From contig NC_087378.1 in assembly GCF_963675165.1 (NCBI RefSeq), positions 1,977,525 to 2,041,524 of the forward strand: 64,000 nucleotides of DNA, given 5' to 3'. Origin of the DNA: Halichondria panicea. Taxonomy: Eukaryota > Porifera > Demospongiae > Suberitida > Halichondriidae. The notes under the pieces were generated by a model that did no database searches, was not told the origin of the DNA, and worked only from the letters and a program-made list of their open reading frames with translations. The position numbers and the translations under genes are program-made. This document shows, one piece after another, positions 11,189 through 23,400 of the stretch. Each line of letters begins with the position of its first letter. The first letter of the stretch is position 1.

Positions 11189-13697
11189 TCAGCTTTCATC
11201 ACCATGAGCGATTGGAGTGTCATTTGTGTCTAAGGCTTCAATGCATGGTAGATTCACACATGCTAGGCAGGAAGAGATCCAAGCAGAATGGGTTTCATTC
11301 AATGACACTGTGGCATGTAATTACATGTACGTACATGTATGTAAGGACATGTAACAAATACAGCATGAAGGGACTCTCTTGCTTCTGTGTACACACACAA
11401 ATGGATAAGCAATCCCCTTACCTAACTGTACAGTTACAGTCACAGAATCAACACTCATCCCTCCCTCTCCATCGGTTACTTGGACAGCAAAAATTCTTCG
11501 CTCATTGACTCCTCTTACTGTCAGAGTGAACGTGTTGCTCCCGCTAACAGTCTCCGAGTCATTGAGACGGAACGCACTGAGATTTCGTGGGAACTCAAAC
11601 CACTGAAACGTGAATTCTGTGCTGTTAATTTGAGAGGTAGCCGTGGCTGTAAAGGTTACAGTTCCACCAGGAAGAACAGTGGCATCAGTGGGCATGATAG
11701 TTACCACAGGAGGTAGCACTGCAAATGATGTGAGGATAAATGAATTAATGGATACATTACAAGTTAAGCTACTTACAAACTGTGATTAAAGCTTCTCGTG
11801 AGATTACAGAGCCTGCTTGGTTGGACACATTCACACTAAACACTGCCATATTGTCATCTTCTATTGCTCTTAATATGGTTAGCATTCTCGAGGTTGTTCC
11901 AGCGTACCTCCCGGGGGTGTCAGAGATATCGAGCCCGTTTCTCAGCCACTGATAACTAAGGGACTCCCCCTGAGCTGTCACAAGAAATACTGAACTAGTT
12001 CCTACACGCACACTTGTTGCATTCAGAGGCTGTGTAAGTATTGTAGGGGGTGACACTAGAAGAAAAATCATCTATTAGTGTTGCATACCATACACAGATC
12101 GTAGACCTTACATATCTCCAATGTTGCGATATTAGATGTGGTATTTCCATCTTCATTACTAACTCTGACCCTAAGCCTGAAAAATTGCTCCGCACTGACT
12201 CCTACCAGGATCAAGGTAGACAGACGTGCTCCACTGATGACTGGCCCAGGAACATTCGCTCCGATTGAGTCATTGAGAGGCACCTCTTGACTGTAGAGTC
12301 TGATGAGCCGGAACCACTGGTACGATAATCTACCGCCACCTGAAGAAGTGGCCACCACTGTGAAGGTCGCATTGCCACCAGTAGGAACAACGACATCAAC
12401 AGGCTGCTGTGTGATGACTGGGGGGTATACTGTAAAAGGTGATGGTAAAGGTGAAAAGTCATTCATTGCATGTGAGTACCTTCAGTACAAGGATACAGAG
12501 GGAGCTTATGGGTTGTAGTCACATTCAAACATCACTTGCATGTATACTATCAGTAATGATAAAGAAGGGGCTTAACTCAGGTGCCTATTATAATTGAATC
12601 ACTTACATACTGTTACAGTGGCTGTTTCGGAGAATATTAAGGCTGCTGGATTAGACACATTGACACTAAACTCAATTTCGTTATCACCATCTGCAGCTGT
12701 AAGCAAATTTAGTACAGTCAGCGTGTTGGTGGTAGTCCCATTGTAGAGGCCTGGTGTGTCGAATATGTCAAGGTCAAATCTCTGCCACTGAAAAGTAAGA
12801 AACATCCCAGTGGCTTCGACACTTAGCTGAAATCGTTGACCTTCTAAGGCAAGCACGTCCCGTACTGTCAGGTTGGACGGTTGAGTGACTATCGTTGGAG
12901 GGTCCACTGGAGAAAACACACACAACCATACACTGATGTTCATCACACAGCATTATAATTATTATACAATAGACATGGTACATTAATTATGTATACATAC
13001 AACAACCATCGTCTCCACATCTATAGTTCCCCTAGTAGGAGTATCTACTACATAGAGTCACATACACTAACCGTGTCATGTAATTTAAAGAACATGTAAT
13101 ACATGCATAACTCACACACTGTCAACCAGGCAGGTTCTGAAATATTGGAGAAGGACACATTGCCATCACCAATGGTTGCTAAAACCTCAACAGTATACAA
13201 TCCCTCATCACTCTCGTCCACAGAGAGCACAGTCAGTCGACTGGTATTCAGACCAGTGTACTTGTTATTAAGAGGCCCATCAGTTTGACTTCCATTAATT
13301 TGACTTCCATTTATCCTCCAGACAAACATTGAGATGGTAGGCAATGGCCCCAAGGTAACGGAGAACTGGACGTTAGATCCAGGGACAACATTGAACTGGC
13401 TTATGGGTTGCATAATGAAGATTCCCTCACCCTCGGTGTCAGGAGCGCTCTGTATAGAGGTACCTGTATATGACATGATTTGACATAATCACACAATTGT
13501 CAGCAATAGGGCATTGTATGAAACCTAGCCTTTGATGGCTCAAATCTATGGTAATCGTATAATTATGCAGTCCGATATCTACTGTATGCTACACATACAT
13601 TATATGATATGTACATGTAAAATTGACAGCACTCACCCAGGCCAAAAAAGATTGCTTGCACAAAGAGGACCCAACTTGCCACTAGAACGACTCTCAT
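11189..13697 (-). CDS. Secreted protein with five Ig-like repeats (C-terminal exon uncertain)
   Basis: Exons: 13697..13637 (signal peptide MRVVLVASWVLFVQAIFFGLG), 13463..13116, 12906..12607, 12429..12112, 12055..11777, 11718..11422, and a possible last exon 11262..11189. Each internal exon encodes one Ig-like domain in 1-1 phase. Domains 2-5 open with [VDYSL]-x-PP-x-[IV], and all five have the core tryptophan (FVWRI, FQWQR, YQWFR, YQWLR, FQWFE) but mostly lack the disulfide cysteines. They resemble the I-set or cysteine-less Ig repeats of invertebrate adhesion and matrix proteins. The repeats diverge in sequence, so they are not a recent expansion. The last exon rests only on a good acceptor and correct phase and gives 24 residues to a TGA. 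Alternatively the 11422 donor joins a collagen exon downstream. About 558 residues; family not recognised. Confidence 0.75.
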
Positions 13698-13986
13698 TCT
13701 TACACTGTTGTAGAGCACTCCAAAAATGATGCATGTTTTAACCCTTTAACTCTTTTATATGCTGTCGTAACAAAGGAGGCTGCAACCATACATGTAGGTC
13801 ATGTGCATGAGAAATCTTATTTACGTGAATACCACAACAGTTGAGATCATGCAGAATGCTATAAAGGCCTGTGGAGGAGGGCCGAATACCTACACATTAT
13901 GTGAATCACTTTTCAACACGTTTCATGTAAAACTTATATACAACAATTATTATGTTTATCAAAACAACAACATCAAAAGCAGTGTC

Positions 13987-14769
13987 CTAGGCACTAACCA
14001 CAGGGAATGTCATCTCTAGGACTCCCTCTATACCAGCTGTCAGTGTCTGCCCTGGCTTGACTGGCCCCACTCCCTCGGGGGTACCCGTGATTATCACATC
14101 GCCAGGCTCGAGCGTAAATATAGCACTGATGTAGCTGATCAGATAAGGAACAGAGTATATCATGTTCTTGGTCGAACCATTCTGCTTCATTTCTCCATCG
14201 ACTTTCAGCCACAGGTGGCAATCTTCTAACACAATTTTTTCTTTCTCAATAAAACTGCTGACAGGACAAAATGTATCGTAGCCCTTGGCAACGCTCCATG
14301 GATGGCCTTTCTTCTTGGCTTCTGATTGGATCTCTCTAGCGGTCATGTCCAGAGCAAGCGTGTAGCCACCAATGTGAGAGAGGGCAGAGGACTCGGGAAT
14401 GTTCTTACCCCCCGTGCCAATCACCACACCGAGCTCAACTTCGTAATGCACCTCAGTGCATCGGGAGGGCACCTGTACAGTACAGCCGGGGTGTACATTA
14501 CATACCCTACACCATATTACAACACTCAGGTTCTACTCACCACAATCGATCCCCCCTCCTCCAGAAAAGAAGAGCTTGGTTTCAGAAAGAGGAGGGGCTC
14601 TGTAGGTACAGGGTTGCCAAGCTCGGCAGCATGGGCCCTGCATGGAAACGTAGTAGTACATGGTACATGGTGCAAATGTGCAATTTGCATACCTGTAATT
14701 CCTTCCAACAGCAACAACCTTCCTCCCAAACTTCACAAAATCCTTCACGCTCATTGTGTTTTGCAGCAT
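13987..14769 (-). CDS. FAHD1: Acylpyruvase / oxaloacetate decarboxylase FAHD1
   Basis: Three exons, 14769..14693, 14637..14541 and 14472..13987, encode 219 residues, the usual size for FAHD1. This enzyme of the fumarylacetoacetate hydrolase superfamily hydrolyses acylpyruvates and decarboxylates oxaloacetate, chiefly in mitochondria. Orthology shows in VVAVGRNYRAHAAELG, EPLLFLKPSSS, the metal-binding HYEVELGVVIG (His and two Glu), GYTLALDMTARE, KGHPWSVAKGYD and the C-terminal GDVIITGTPEGVGPVKPGQ. An alternative start at codon 6 (MSVKDFVKFG) would also fit; no clear mitochondrial presequence is visible. It is divergently placed 161 bp from the PEBP gene. Confidence 0.95.
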
Positions 14770-14930
14770 AAAAAATAGGCGAAGAGAAGGCAGTCACATG
14801 TGCTGAGTCTGGATGTAGTAATTGAAATCAATGACCATTACCATAAGCAGAAAAACAATAACAAAAGAGAAGAACTGCACTGGCTGGCTGTCTACCTAGC
14901 TTCCTGAGCTAGCTCTAGATTCCCAAGGAG
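14770..14930. promoter_or_regulatory. Shared FAHD1 / PEBP divergent promoter region
   Basis: Only 161 bp separate the two start codons, which face away from each other, so both promoters must fit here or overlap the first exons. No TATA box is obvious. It is inferred from layout only. Confidence 0.45.
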
Positions 14931-17142
14931 ATGAGAACACGCCTCAGCACTATCTTGCTCTGTCTACTATCCCTGAGTCTACTGGAGAGAGGACAAGGGA
15001 GCTTCCACTACTGGAAGAATTGGGCCCGTGGTTACGTGCGGACAGGGCTTGGTTATACTCTCCCTGAGAATGCAGACAAACATGCTGCCACCGTCAAGCT
15101 TGTTAAAGCCTTAATACAAGGTGACCACTCATGATACAATTAACCATAGTATAACTGCAGCTGCTTGTATTATAAATGCTACTAAGTAGGACAACCGTTA
15201 GTCTCGGGGGGCCGGGGGCGGGGGGAGGGAATCAAGTAGAGCTGGGATTAGGTCTGGAGACTCTTGCAACATTTCTCAGAATTTGGCTAATGATTTGGCC
15301 AATGTGATGCAAATCCTATTTTTAACCCAATGAAATGCGAGTATTGCCTCCGTGGAATTTGGATAGAGCCGATGAAATGCTACATCTACTTGTTCTTTAA
15401 ACCTCCAATGTTACAAGTCTCACCGTTTCTCGGGGGGGGGGAAGAAAGGAGAAAAGGTCTGAAGACTCTAGCAGTATTTCCGTGTGCTCTTGTAATGTAA
15501 AGACTTGTGGCGTTGGAGGTTTAAAGAATGAGTAGACGTAGCTTTCAGGGCTCTATCCAAGCATTTTTTTAGGGTTAAAAATCACATGACATAGGATTCA
15601 CATTTCATTGGCTCTATCCAAATTCTGGTGTAGAGCACACAGATATGCTGCAGGAGTCTCCAGACCTAATATGGCTATATATATATGAATATGCTTATCT
15701 GAAGAAATCCATTGACCTTTATCCCCCCAGAACTCAAGATGTCTGCTGTTAATGTTCAAGAAGCGTTCAAGGGAGACAAAGTGGACACAGACCTCCACAT
15801 TGAGGCCCCAGCCAACAAGGCTGAAGTGAGGCTAGCCCACTGCAGTCATTTTGTTGTGTGAATGAATGTTTAATATTGAGTGTATATCTAGCATGCAAAG
15901 TGGAATAAAAGGCTATGTTCCTGTTTTGTAAGTCTGCTCGGTTGTGACTACCTACCAGTGCCATATTCTACTAACTCTAAGGTTTATCCTGTTTATTTTG
16001 TGTGCAGGTGTCGTACGACAGTGGTGCAGCTGCTGAGCTGGGTAATGTGCTCACCCCCACCCTCGTCCAGAACCAGCCCACAGTCACCTGGCCAACAGAG
16101 GAGGGCTCTCTCTACACTGTGCTCCTCACTGGTAAGCAATATCTCTGCGCACGTGCACCTGTAGTTTGCTTGATGCTCAAGTGCTGCATTGCTTCTATGA
16201 GTGCTTTCCTACAATCCTAGCATTCATGTTGCAAATGTTTTTCTCTAACGGTACACAATGCCCTCCCCCCCTCTCAGATCCTGATGCTCCCAGTCGAGAG
16301 GACCCCAAGTTTGGGGAATGGCGTCACTGGTTGGTAGTGAACATCCCCGGTAACAACATTGCCTCAGGGGAAGTACAAGCAGAGTACGTCGGGGCTGGAC
16401 CACCCAAAGGCACTGGACTGCATCGTTACATAATCCTTGGTGAGCTATTGCAGAATCTTTAGTAAAACTACCACAGGGTGGAATGCTATTTATGTGGGGG
16501 AGAATTGGCGAGTAGGCCAGTGGTTTAAATTAGCACTTCTGTACAGGAAAGGCTATAGTGCCGTATAGTACTGGCCAGTACAGTATAGGAAAGCCATGGG
16601 TTCCATTCTCCTCTTTGTTTTGCATGTTAAAAATTTTTTTTCGAATGGGCCTGTTTTGGTGCGTTAGGATTGTGGATTTTCATTTTTTTGAAAAGCCTGT
16701 ATCAATCAGTGAGGCCAAAGCTAAAATTACATGCTTAACGGATGCAAGCTGGTCTAAACACCCCTATATACCTTTCAGGCTTATTTGTTACCATGCACAA
16801 CTCTAATAAGAGGTGGTTTGAGGAAGCCTAACAGAAGCTCACTTACTTTTCATAATTTTTTTAACCAGCCTGCCTGGTCTATGATGAAATGCAAAACATA
16901 TCAAATTCTCTACACTATGGACTCCTAAATTGCTACACACATACACACATGTAGTATTCAAGCAGCCTGGACGAGTGACCTACACTGATGCCAAGCTTGG
17001 ACTGAGTACCAAGGATCGTAACAACACCAAGACAACGGATCTGGTAGCCAAGTACAACCTCGGTAACCCTGTGGCTGGCAACTTCTTCAATGCTGAGTAT
17101 GATGACTATGTGCCCAAGCTCTACGAGAAGCTCAGTGGATAG
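14931..17142 (+). CDS. Phosphatidylethanolamine-binding protein family member with signal peptide
   Basis: Five exons (14931..15120, 15731..15825, 16008..16131, 16278..16439, 16955..17142) encode 252 residues. The PEBP fold is certain: the first conserved region is [20 protein letters not shown] (ligand-pocket Asp, Pro and His), the second is [12 protein letters not shown], and the C-terminus is [13 protein letters not shown], nearly the same as mammalian PEBP1. Exon 1 adds a hydrophobic leader ([17 protein letters not shown]) and about 40 further residues not present in cytosolic PEBP1, so this member is probably secreted or lumenal. PEBP proteins bind anionic ligands and modulate kinases or proteases; the role here is unknown. 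If translation instead began at the internal methionine in exon 2 (LKMSAVNV) a cytosolic form would result. Confidence 0.93.
15190..15660. mobile_element. Imperfect inverted repeat in PEBP intron 1
   Basis: GGTCTGGAGACTCTTGCAAC... on the left is echoed in reverse by GCAGGAGTCTCCAGACCTAA on the right. TCTTTAAACCTCCAATGTTA near 15395 pairs with GCGTTGGAGGTTTAAAGAAT near 15512. G-rich runs (15206-15227, 15431-15440) interrupt the arms. It is probably a decayed DNA transposon or MITE, and no coding sequence is visible. Confidence 0.6.
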
Positions 17143-17405
17143 ACTCTCTATTTTGAAACTGAAAACATTGCCATGATAATTATAATTATAGAACATGTTG
17201 TGGTATAAACTCGTTCTAAGATTTTGTACAGACAAATTCAAACCTTCATCGATCATTTTACATAATAATGTTGCTTTATATACATATACACACGTCAATA
17301 TGTACACAAACCAATAGAACACGTACATACTGTCTACATTATTTTAATGAAAACACAAACACCTGTGTAAATGTATGTATGCATGTAGCTGACGCTATGC
17401 AGTCG

Positions 17406-20400
17406 CTATAGAGCTATAGCTACATCGTTCTTGAGCAAGTTAGTGACTTTGACAGATTTGTCCAGTGACCCAGTGAGACAGGTTCCCAGACTCCGCCTAC
17501 CTTGTAGCCAGTCTACGCACGTCACAGGACCACTGTGACCAGATATGCCGAGCGTCTTCACCAGACTACCACCAGCACCAACCTTTAAAAACAGCATAAT
17601 TATGTTATCGTCAATCGTATGTACGTGAGTACATATAATTATAATCTAGAGAAACGAATTGTTCTCAAGTACAGCTATTCTTACGTATGTGATATGTGAA
17701 TGGAGAAACGAAATGTTCTCAAGTACAGCTATATTCATACGTGATATGTGAATGGAGCACTCGTATTATACGTACTGACACTTAATAATTGTGTAAGCAT
17801 GAACTTTTAAATGAAAGCTCCAGAAGCTCAAAATTGTCAATGATTCATTGTATTATACAATACACTCATTCTTGAACACACACTGACAATATTGATGAAT
17901 GTTCCAATATGCTAATCACAGTGCATGTTGTATCATAAACGTAGCCTCAGTATTCAAAGGGCCACTAAAATTAACTCTAGAGCACTGAAGTGCAAACCCT
18001 TGGCGTTAGTTTAGTGTAGTCTACAGCCTCGAGTCAAAGCCGCGTGTACATCTATAGGCTAACGTGCAGGTTAGAGCTTCTTACTTTTATTCGACAACGA
18101 AGCTTTAACAGCCATGGTACAAACACAGCGCTATCGCATCTAGGTAAGCAGACTCAGAATACACAGAACGACAGACAGACTATACTAGGGGAATGCTGAA
18201 AGCATTGTGTAGGGTGAGCCTAATTAGCAAAGTTGTAGTGAGTACCGTATAGCGGGTAATTTTTGTGGGGTAAAAATTCGTTTATCTGGAAACGGTGGTT
18301 TTTGTGAGTAAAAATTCGTTTAGTCTTGTTGCCTGCACTGCATTCATACGTTCCGGTAAGCCACGCCTACGTTAAAATTTCGTGGAGGTCAGCTTGCCCA
18401 CGAAAATAACGAATTTTTACCGCACGAAAATTACCCGCTTTGCGATAGTAATGTTGAGTGTAATATCACAGTCTGTACGTATGAATGTAGTAGGTACGAT
18501 CAATAGAGAATAAGTTCACTGATGGTGCAGAGTTAAAAAGTAGTACGTCTCTGTTACTTCCAGTAGTCAACAAAGTCTCTGAGGTCGTCCTGTTGACTTG
18601 CCGTTTCCTAACTGCATTTCTCTCTTCCTCTTCTTTGACTTGCCTCTCCCTAAACTGCTGACTAGACACAAAAATGGCTCCGACTCAGCACATTTGCAGC
18701 TTTAATTTTTGCTAAAGATCAGTATTTAATAAAACTTCCTCCTCTGATACAAACCCATTGTTGTCTGATCGAGCATGTCGTACTATGTGCACTCAAGTGT
18801 CAAGTGGCTCCACAATCACAGTGTGGTTAATTACATAATTATATGTACTGACGTGGATATAACTGACGTCAGTACAATATCATCTATATAATAGTTAGAC
18901 ACTGTTTAGGAAGTTTCTACATGATTTAGAAGTCCAAAGGGCTGGTTGTAGTATCCCGAACGCAGTGAGGGTTCTACTAGCCCTGAGGACTTCTAAATCA
19001 TGTGGAAACTTCCTAAACAGTGTCTAAGCATTTTAGATCATAGCAACCATGGGTATTTAGCCAATCAGATTTGAATGTAATCTTTGCTACATGATTTTCT
19101 AAGTAAGTACATAAATAAGTACATGATTTTCGAAGTTGGATAGAACACTTTCTTTAGCCAATCAAATTGCAATATTTATGGCAAACATGATCTAAGATTA
19201 CATGTATCATGCGGTAAAATGTCTGATTGTAGCCTGCCTGCCTTAGCCATACATGGTCATGTGATGTCACATTATTGAAATGCAAAAGCTAACTGCAGAA
19301 GCTAACTGCCGAAGATAATTGTAGAAGCGCAGTTAAACCGCCAAATGAACCGTAAACGCTGAATTGAGTAGGTATACCTCAGGGCCACAGTACATGCAGT
19401 GAAATATATGGGTAGCTAGTGTACAGTCTCGTATAACAGAACTGACCGGCATACCCAGCAACAACTATGCTGGCTCAACTCCAATATTGATCGTAATCGC
19501 TTTAATGTATGTGAATTCTTGTGATCACAGGAAGTGAGTATATCAACATTCAGAGTAGGTAATCACCCATGAAAACATAATTATAATACTGGTGCATGGA
19601 GGAGTGACATGAAATTGTATAAGAAGTGCAAACTGGTTACTGGATTTCAATTCTTATTGTAAAAGTAAAATCTCAAGTTCTCAAGAGCCATCTCTCAACT
19701 AGCTACCATGGGTAGTGTATCAAGCAATGTAACACCGTTGACAGTCACTCCACGCTACAAAGATGATGCAGACCATCCTTGGGTGACCAGAGAAGGTGTG
19801 ATTCAAATATCAGTTTGGATGAATCCTCGCACCACCATGACATTGGAAGATGTCGCACAATTAATCGAACAGTACGCAGCCAACACAGTTTCACAGCAAC
19901 TCAACCAACAAGCAGCTACCAATGTGATGGTCAAGGCTGCTAGCAAAAATATAAACTATCAGGGTCAAATCAGCAGCATGACATTTCGTGGACAAGTGAT
20001 CGAGAGAGTTCAGATGGCAACTTACCCTGCCACTGAATACATGAGGGATGGGGAGAATTTCAATTTGTTCATGACTCAACTTTTTAGTGTCTGCTGTGTT
20101 TTGGTTTAGCTCATTATCATTACTATAAAAAGAATCAGTGCAGTGTCATTCAGTGTATGATTATAAAAATGATGGAGTAATAACTGATACCGTAATAACC
20201 CTCGGCTGTTGACATGTACACAATAAACGCAGCAGTACATGTATGCATGCATGGGGCATGCTGAGAACGGAGGTTTAGCATGAGACATGCACTATGGACT
20301 AGAAGTCAGTCAGCGAAGAAGGCTAGAGTCTTAGAAATATGGCTCCTGGTATGTTCTGGGGCTAGGGAAGCAAAGCAACAACCCCAATCATAATTCTAGC

Positions 20401-23400
20401 TTTCTACATTAGTGACCTTTTCCATTGTTCCTGGTATAGGCACAGGATCAGAGGAGGATATAGTCAGGGTCAAAAGTTTTTCTGCTTCCAGAGGACATTT
20501 TAATTGCATTCCAATCGCCTAATCTTCCTTTAGTACCTCTAACCCTTGTAAAGTTCATGATCGGAATGCATTGCAATTAAAGTCTCCAAAAGCAGAAGAA
20601 CTTCTGACCCTTATCCTCCTCTGGTACAGGATCACTTCAGCTGTAAATACGTATCTCGAATAAAGGCCGCGTGTAGCTATAGAGGTCATGCAGCCAACGG
20701 TACTACCGTACCATTCAAGCTTCTCTTAACTTTTGAAAGACTTTTATTCTATAACGAGGCTTTATCTGCCACTATTAAAATCAGAGGCCGCACTCAAATA
20801 GTAGCCTTCCTACATACAGCCTATCCTCAGTGCAATAGAAAATAGAAGCCGCTCTCAAATAGTAGCCTCAGTAAACTTTGAGGCTATGTCTCTGCAGTGG
20901 CAGCCATATTGATACTGGTATCTACGGTAGCAGCTAGCTAGGCTGCTTGTAAGTGCTTTTGAAAGACTTTCTCATGGCAGAGTTTGAGTTTGTGCAGGTG
21001 AAAATAACTTTTGATGACAACTAAAGGTTGTTGAATTAGCTGGGGCTAATAAACGCCGCTCTTGAACAGTGGCCTCTCTCGAATTGTAGCCTCCTCTGCC
21101 AGCAAAATGAAACATTTAGTAGCCGTATATATACGTATGTATATGCGGTAACTTTATTGTGAAGGCTATCCATGCTGTAAAAGCAGTGCAATGGCATCCA
21201 GGTAAGCAGACTCAGAAATTACAAAACAAACAAACAAACGACTACTATAACCCGTGTCCGCCCACGCACCCCGGGTTAATTATAATTGGCACAATTCTAA
21301 CTCAAGTTACATGTCAACGTAGTATGAGCACTCAAAGTTAGCTATCAAAACAGGCTCACTTTGTGAAAAATTATCAAGGCTATAATATATATTGTACAGA
21401 CTTGTACGATACTTCACCTGATACACGAGAGCCTCAGTTGGTCCAGAAGTCAATACGAACTTGTCCTCACTCTCAAAAGCAAACAAGTTCCCACGTGGGA
21501 TATTGGGGAAGTACTCTCCCTTCACACCTCCTGTTGGATAGCAAGCTCCCTGGTGGATATCAAACTCGGTCATCTTCTCTCCTGATCGATTCATGCTCCA
21601 CTGACAAAACTTGTTGTCCTTGCCCATGCTGTACACGGAGGTCTCATCTGATGAGAACTGGACGTTGAACACCTCCCCCTCATGGGCGTTCCAACCACAC
21701 AAACACTCGCTCTGGGACACATCTGCAGTAACGGAATATTGTATCAACAGAAGATAACTTTGAGAGGCCATAACCTTATGCCTAGAGTGCCCCCCCCCCC
21801 CCCCAAAAAATGTATTCCGTAGCACTTAGGAAGCTTTCATAACATAGTGAGTGTATACAACAGACCAGTTTTTGAACATTATGGATTTCGCCTATGGAGA
21901 GGGACAGTTCTTAAAACATGACATCACACTCACCGAACAGTCGTATCATTCCGTCAGCCCCTCCACTGATGAGCAGGTTGCTATTGTGGTTGAACGCCAT
22001 ACAGTTGATGCCCACAGGCATTGGGGAGAGGGGAAGCGTGCACTGTGTGTATGTGTGAGGGGGATGGTGGTACATGTATTTACATTGCATTACACTATAA
22101 TATTGTTTACCTTTTGTTTCTGAGTCTTGAGGTCCCATATGAATACGCCCCCTGCTGGGGGTAGATTGGCCTCCCCCATACTATTTGTCCAACCCGACTT
22201 CTTCATCTCCTGACTCTGTCTCGATGAAGGGAGGCCAGGCGATGTCAGCCCCATGGTGGATAGGTTACCAGTGGTGGGCGTGCTTCCAATACTGGCAGCT
22301 GCCGAGAATGCAAACGTGTTACTGGACGCACTGCACGCTATGGAGAGGACCCTGTGTGGAGAAAGGTCACAGGTGAATGTCAGCACAGTACTAGTACTAC
22401 ACTGACTATGTTGCTGGGTACAGTATAACCTAAACAAGTCTTCTACAGCTAATGAATTGGGTCAAAATTTACTTAATACGTACAATACTATGATCTCATG
22501 TGTACAAGCTCACTTTGGGAACCTGTTGTCACTGTGTACTTCCCAATGGTACTTAGAGGTGGTGGAGTCGAATAGTCTCACAACGCCATCCGAGGTGCCA
22601 ACAAGCACAATACTGTCCGACTGAGGGCCCCAGTCCAGAGAGAGAATGGAAGAGCGAAGGTGAACATTGGAAAACGTCTTGCTAGGGGCATTGGGGTCCC
22701 AAATTCTGAGAAGGGGGTTTGAATGGGGAGAGGAGGTCTCAGTAACACAACTTACAAATTACACGTACGTGCTCTCTGTCAGTAGATAATAAGCACACAA
22801 AACTTGCCTCATACATCCGTCTGTGTCAACAGTGGCCACTCTGGTGGCATTGGGGGAGAACTTGGCGTGGGTGATGGGGGCCGAGTGCTCTCTGTACACC
22901 TCCTGACTCACAGCAATGTACGGCACGTTACCGTCCCGGTCTGTGTGTGTGTGTGGGGGGGTTAATTGGAACAGATGGATACACATGTACGAGAGAGCCT
23001 ACCCTCGTAGGTGTTAACACAACCGTCTGCTAGAGTACCAGTGGGAGATTGTGACGTTTGCGGGCTCTCTACAGCATGCTGAGTCGGCACACCTGAGACT
23101 CCCTAAATATCAATAGCAAGGATCATGAAAACTTAATTGCAACATCTCTCTATCATACGTACCCTTCCCTGGGAGACAGGTTCACTCTTCTGTTTCTGCA
23201 AAGCTTCCATCTTCTCGTGAGGCATTTCGTTGAGTGAGTTGGTCTTCTTGGCCGGCTTCTTCACAGGAGAGTTGTTACCGAAAGAGGGGGTCTTCTCTCG
23301 CCAGGGAGAGGTGGACCGTTTAGAGGCCTTGCCACTGCCATTGGATTTACCAGAGAACCTAAAACAGTGGGCAAGAAAAGAATATAGTTACAGTCAATTC

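Noticed and set aside
18466-18669. Minus-strand frame with [22 protein letters not shown], coiled-coil-like
   Set aside because: Short, no splice partners found, and lies among repeats in a WDR91 intron; could be a decayed exon but cannot be supported.
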